Assembly: GCA_944470555.2 (NCBI GenBank)
Contig: OX104127.1
Location: forward strand, 45,436,934-45,500,933
Length of the DNA stretch: 64,000 nt
Direction: 5' to 3'
Source: Heterobilharzia americana
Taxonomy: Eukaryota > Platyhelminthes > Trematoda > Strigeidida > Schistosomatidae
The stretch's first letter is position 1, and each line of letters begins with the position of its first letter. The notes beneath the pieces were generated by a model. That model was given only the letters and a program-made list of their open reading frames with translations, was not told where the DNA came from and did not search any database. Positions 57,216 to 64,000 of this stretch are shown piece by piece. Made by a program: the position numbers and the translations under genes.

Positions 57216-57430
57216 AAATCTCATTTCAATAATTTAACTTACAATGCAAAATTTTCTCGTTTTTAATATTCTTCACATAACTTAAATTTTTATAATAAAA
57301 CAATTCAAAAGGCTGCAAAGTAGTATGTATATACTTATATTTTGTTGTTATTGCAATATATATTACGCTGAGAATTCCAAATTGTACCACAAATTGTTTG
57401 GAATAAAGTGAATTATTATTACTATTATCA
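57216..57430 (+). other. 3' untranslated end of the L2/CR1-group LINE
   Basis: AT-rich, ending in AGTGAATTATTATTACTATT near 57,410-57,428. Short tandem repeats rather than poly-A are typical of L2/CR1 3' ends. No protein is encoded. Confidence 0.65.
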
Positions 57431-57589
57431 CATCTGTCACTCAACTTGGTCGACTCCAGTGGTCACTACTTCTCATTGGAACTTTAGGAACCACTTCTGG
57501 AATCTGGTCACCAATGAGGACTAGGTAAACTCGTGAACTGACAGGAGTAGGGAATATGGGTTACTGAATCCTGACAGAGTGGGCTCAAG

Positions 57590-57760
57590 GGTAACGTTCT
57601 AGCCGTGGAACCTGTAGGTCCCGAGTTTGATCTCTAGCAGAGAGGGTCATGGGTGCATACTGCTGAGGAGTCCAATACTGGGGCGAAACAGATGATCACT
57701 GCTTCCAGTTTCCAAATATCTCTCCGAATAATGTCAATTCGTGATGAATACTAACCTAAA
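57590..57760 (+). mobile_element. tRNA-derived SINE 'beta', copy 5, with hammerhead-like core
   Basis: Head AAGGGTAACGTTCTAGCCGT and GTAGGTCCCGAGTTTGATCT (B-box-like), then ATACTGCTGAGGAGTCC, GGGGCGAAACAG and CACTGCTTCCAGTTTCC. The core strands CTGAGGA (57,663-57,669) and GAAA (57,685-57,688) are intact. Stem II GTCC with GGGGC and stem I (TACTG with CACTG) have mismatches. Confidence 0.8.
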
Positions 57761-59784
57761 ATCAATAAATAAATCCTCATTCGCCTCAAAATTTTATTGA
57801 GAACACTTGGGATATTAGTCACTGGTTGTCCACTATTTTTACCTAAGAAATCTCAACAAAGTATATTACACTGAAACCTGTAGTGTTTCTCTTCAAGTTA
57901 GTAGCTGGAAAGTGTAAACTCTTAACTACAGTTTAGAATACTAAGTGTTTTCTATTGGTAAGTTTTTGTACCTCAGTAAGTGCATGCATGTTTATAAATT
58001 TAGCAATTAGTGTGGCTTAGTGTAAGGGGTGATGATAACGGTTGGCCAGAACTCAGTAAATGAAGCTGGAGTCCTAACTCGTGATCGACTGGTAAAAAGT
58101 GAATTGCCTGCACTGACAAACAAACTCCACCTCTAAATAATTTCTAATAAATAGTAACTATGACTCTATCGCTGAGAAGCTGGCGGACGGAAGTTCTAAG
58201 AGTGTTTCATGCCGTAGCCATTTCACCTCTCGATTAGAAGTCGTCTAAGGTAAATACTGAGTTCAGCATATTACCTGTCAGCTGTCCGATGTCGCAACAA
58301 GAGTAATCATGGTAAGGGATCGTTTGTTGAGAGAAGTTACAAAACAAAAATAAACCTCCTTAGAGTTTGCGTTCCTTAATAGTTCTCATAGGCTTTTGAC
58401 TTAATGGTGGATACTCTCGACAATACCCACATGTACATGATTGATGAAGCTATCCTTCAGATGCATGGGCGTTAGCTAAATTCACTGTTAGAATTCTGGT
58501 CAGTTCTCTGAAAGTGGTGTGGTAGCTGGTTCTATTCTAGATTCCAGCTTTTATCTTTGGTAGTCATCTCTATTGAAACAGCCTCCAGACAAGTAAAATA
58601 TAGTTTGTCGGGAGACCTCTGACATTTTCTCAGGTGTTACTGGTTCATTAATCATCCAATTAAGAGATACTACGGCTACAAATCATGGCTATTAGAGGCT
58701 TTTGGGCCAAACCTACTTCTAGATGCCCATTCTAAGATGGGGGAAGGGTGGGAGATAGTCTGCATATCCCTGACAAGATGGTGAAGTTTTCAGTTTACTG
58801 CAAGTTATGCATATCTTGGCACTTTGAGTTAAAGACAAATAAGGAGTGAAGTCAAAAACAGTGTAGACGATTGGAATAACATCGACTGTTTTTTGGGGAA
58901 TGTGAACAGAATTTCATTGCAGTGATTTTTCATATTCATTCATTTGAGATCTTGAGTTGCAAAGATGCTTTCTGCTTCGCAAGAAGATCAGTTCACCAGA
59001 AGGTTAGAATATGCGGATTATGATAATCTACTCCTTCACTACCCTAGATAGTGCAAATGGAGCTCCCTAAAATAGCCACTAGCACGCTTGAATGTGATAG
59101 ACATGTTGTCAGGATATTTTACCATGGTATTATAACTCGAAGAACAAGCATCATGTATATCACTTACTCTTCCTATTTTCATTTTTATTTTCACTTCTAC
59201 ACATTGAAACAGGTTCTATTAATTTTTTCTTGAGGTTTGCCTGGTGGTTTTTGTTGCTTTTTCTACTTGTATGTATGTGTATTCTAGCGTTTGTGGGCTT
59301 TTTGTTTATTTCTACTAGAGAAAATGTCACGATTATACATGGAAATAACTTCAAAAGAGGAACATTCATCCACTAATCATAATTTGGTTATTTCAACAAA
59401 ATTTTGCATGTTTTCATGTTTGTAAGTAACAGAAAAAAATTGAGTGAAGGATATGATAGATTAGTTTTCTTCTTAAAGCGTATTCGTGAATTTATCTATT
59501 TGACTGTTTCATGTATTCGTTATTAAGTAAGCTTTGATAAAACCTTAGTTACTAAGATGAAAACAAAAACCTAGGACTGTTATATCAATATAGTTATTTA
59601 ATTCAGCTGCTAGCCACTGCTAACCACTATCCATCATTAAGATATTATTCAAACAAAAGCCATATCGAGGCATCCGCTCAGGAACTCATATGTCAATAGA
59701 AACCCATCAAATCGGTACACTCAGCGACAAGGTAATACAAGGAGCATCATATAAAATATCCCATCGCACAACAAGAGACTATCG
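57761..59784. other. No gene clearly recognised
   Basis: About 58,800-58,900 reads YAYLGTLSXRQIRSEVKNSV on the plus strand, faintly like the LINE block (F/Y)xYLGSxIxxDG...EIKxRI, so a very decayed LINE may lie at 58,400-59,000. The rest is AT-rich without motifs. Confidence 0.3.
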
Positions 59785-59880
59785 TGACTCGGTGGTCCAG
59801 GGAATAACGCTCTCGTATTCGAAACAATCGGTCCCGAGTTCCAGTATTAATCGGAAACACATCGCGCACAGCGGGCAGAT
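59785..59880 (+). mobile_element. SINE head (beta-like) directly upstream of the CTA array
   Basis: GTGACTCGGTGGTCCAGGG (A-box region), TAACGCTCTCGTATTCGAAA and CGGTCCCGAGTTCC (B-box-like) match the head of beta copy 5. The body with the hammerhead is absent; about 50 bp later the CTA array begins. Confidence 0.65.
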
Positions 59881-59931
59881 GCAATCAGCTAAAAAGTTTC
59901 GAATAGGATGAGAAGCACATCCCCAATACTC

Positions 59932-62639
<2,708 letters not shown>

Positions 62640-63169
62640 GCTTTTTTCTCCACAGTAATGTTTTTTCATCAACGTGATTTTATAATTTGGGATGAAATCG
62701 GTTTTTGTAGCAGTATTTATATGAATGGTTTACTAGGGACTTGTTTTCAATCTTTTGCAACTTCATTTACGAGACCTAACTGTTAACCATATATACTTTG
62801 TTATTGCTCATCAAGATTTTCTCTCGGCCATTAATACAAATAATTCTTCTTGTTCTATTACACTGTCGAAAGTGGCACCAAGTCAACATAAATTATGAGT
62901 ATTTATTATACAAGCCCACAGCCTTTTCGCTGACGTTTACTTTCTTGTATTATTTATTATCAGTTCTTGGCGTTTGGTTTGGAAACCATAGTGATATTGC
63001 CATAACAACTATACTGGTTATTGCATTTTAGGAACATTATGGACTTTGTGACTTCAAATGAAAGTAATTCTTCCCTAAGTTAGTTCCATACGTCATCTAG
63101 CAGTTTGTAAGGCAAATTGTTTGTCTTTATTCAATACTCTGCAATCTATTTAGTTTAGCTGATTTCGAC
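62640..63169. other. No gene recognised
   Basis: AT-rich. The 77-codon frame at 62,798-63,031 is hydrophobic but lacks motifs. Confidence 0.45.
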
Positions 63170-63255
63170 CAAAATGGAAGTGATGATTCTGCGCACCGAC
63201 AAGGAATCCCACATTAGAATGAAACAGCTGTCCACTACTGGTTGGTGTTGAATGA
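63170..63255 (+). mobile_element. tRNA-derived SINE 'beta', copy 6 (degraded, head missing)
   Basis: GCGCACCGACAAGGAATCCC, ACATTAGAATGAAACAGCTG, then TCCACTACTGGTT match the hammerhead part of the family with several changes (GACAAGGA for CTGAGGA). Confidence 0.6.
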
Positions 63256-63264
63256 AACAATACT

Positions 63265-63600
63265 GCACAGCCCACCTAAATGATCACGTCACATCTCATT
63301 ATGTTTACCAGTTTGCGTGTGTGTGTGGCCACACATACATAGGGAGGAGTGATCGATTCATGCAGTTGAGGGTGGGAGAGCTGGTACCTAAAGAGCTTTA
63401 AGAACAGATGGAGTGTGGGTCTTTGATAAGCGCAGGTGGGAGAGACGACCCCTTTCATCTATAGCCAAACATATTATCAACAAATAAAGAACCTACATCA
63501 AGCGGGGTGTCCTGCCAACTGACTCCCACCATCTAACACGAGACTACAATGCAGCACAGAATCGCATCACTTCGCTTAGTGACCACATTCCAAGCTTTAT
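63265..63600 (+). pseudogene. Penelope-like element, GIY-YIG remnant
   Basis: The plus strand reads HVTSHYVYQFACVCGHTYIG and RSDRFMQLRVGELVP at 63,283-63,390, the GIY-YIG endonuclease start (VYQFxCxCGxxYIGRS) with YIG and the arginine after it intact. Codons after 63,400 (FKNRWSVGL, AQVGETTPF, then YNAAQNRI near 63,540) are broken by stops. The DNA is related to 39,970-40,160 on the other strand. The RT part is absent. Confidence 0.75.
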
Positions 63601-64000
63601 CAATAGACTCCGATCAGTGCTGAGCACTAAGAACTAGACAGACACATATGTCCAGCTGGAGTACATAATCTAGTCACACAAGGGGGTCAGTCATGGCCTG
63701 AATTACTTACTTGTCAATTCTCTGACTTGAGAACTCAGCGGTGAGGGTTTGGGGCACCTAAGGAACATGAAGATCCTGATGACCGCTTTCTGATGAGTGC
63801 CAACAGGCACGAAAACTAGGCAGGACAGGGCTTTTTGTAGATTAACCCTTGCAATCTAATACGCTTATTCACTGTCATATATGTGTGTTATATATCTAAA
63901 TTAACCCCTGGATGGTGACTGATATAACCATAAGGTTCTAAATGCTCAGTGCTATTAAGAAGCATAATGATGAAGTTTGTAATGTGATTACTAAGCCAAG
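63601..64000. other. No gene recognised
   Basis: May hold the 3' end of the Penelope-like remnant. No motif seen. Confidence 0.4.

Noticed and set aside
58150..58175. AGTAACTATGACTCT resembles the 28S rDNA site used by R2 elements
   Set aside because: Only 15 bases match and the flanks do not continue as rDNA. No R2-like sequence is attached here, so I treat it as coincidence unless a 28S alignment shows more.

Overview
The window looks like a repeat-rich stretch of a eukaryotic, flatworm genome, most likely a schistosome blood fluke. Four things point there: a CsRn1-type LTR retrotransposon with a tRNA-Trp-like primer site and a Gag zinc knuckle; Penelope-like elements with GIY-YIG domains; SR2-like RTE LINEs; and tRNA-derived SINEs that carry hammerhead-ribozyme motifs like the S. 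mansoni SM-alpha family. Almost everything recognisable is a retroelement. The only host gene I can support is an intact, intronless histone H4 at 19,309-19,620. There are no operons and no CRISPR.

Layout. 1-2,200: an old inverted repeat flanking a Penelope-like remnant, with a solo LTR inserted in its right arm. 2,300-10,215: a CR1-like LINE split by a 5.2-kb Gypsy/CsRn1-like element on the minus strand (3,011-8,183; 250-bp LTRs, primer site, polypurine tract, decayed gag-pol). 11,288-11,910: two SM-alpha-like SINEs. 12,080-17,717: an RTE LINE split by a second LINE fragment (13,523-16,375) whose ORF1 carries a PHD-like zinc finger. 19,309-19,667: histone H4 with its 3' stem-loop. 20,300-27,310: overlapping decayed copies of one RTE-like family ('family B') in both orientations. 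27,770-29,613: a second copy of the 12-17 kb RTE LINE. 29,614-33,450: a very large inverted repeat, arms 1,552 bp and all but identical, spacer 733 bp, built from family B. 33,494-33,698: a 205-bp palindrome. 35,870-39,120: an R2-like LINE with a C2H2 finger, Myb-like segment, reverse transcriptase and restriction-like endonuclease region. 39,890-41,100: a Penelope-like element. 44,050-45,370: a second Gypsy pol remnant. 47-54 kb: SINEs, TA arrays and another possible Penelope-like remnant. 54,565-57,430: the best-preserved LINE, of L2/CR1 type, broken by one frameshift at a T7 run. 59,932-62,639: about 900 units of CTA. 63,170-63,600: a SINE followed by a Penelope-like GIY-YIG remnant.

The pieces do not form a pathway. 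What can be read is the order of insertions: LTR element into CR1, PHD-type LINE into RTE, a short repeat with a TA array into the R2-like element, and a solo LTR into the Penelope-flanking inverted repeat. Nearly all retroelement frames carry stops and frameshifts. The features that look young are the long inverted repeat, the CTA array and the L2-like LINE. Boundaries of decayed elements are approximate unless stated to be exact.
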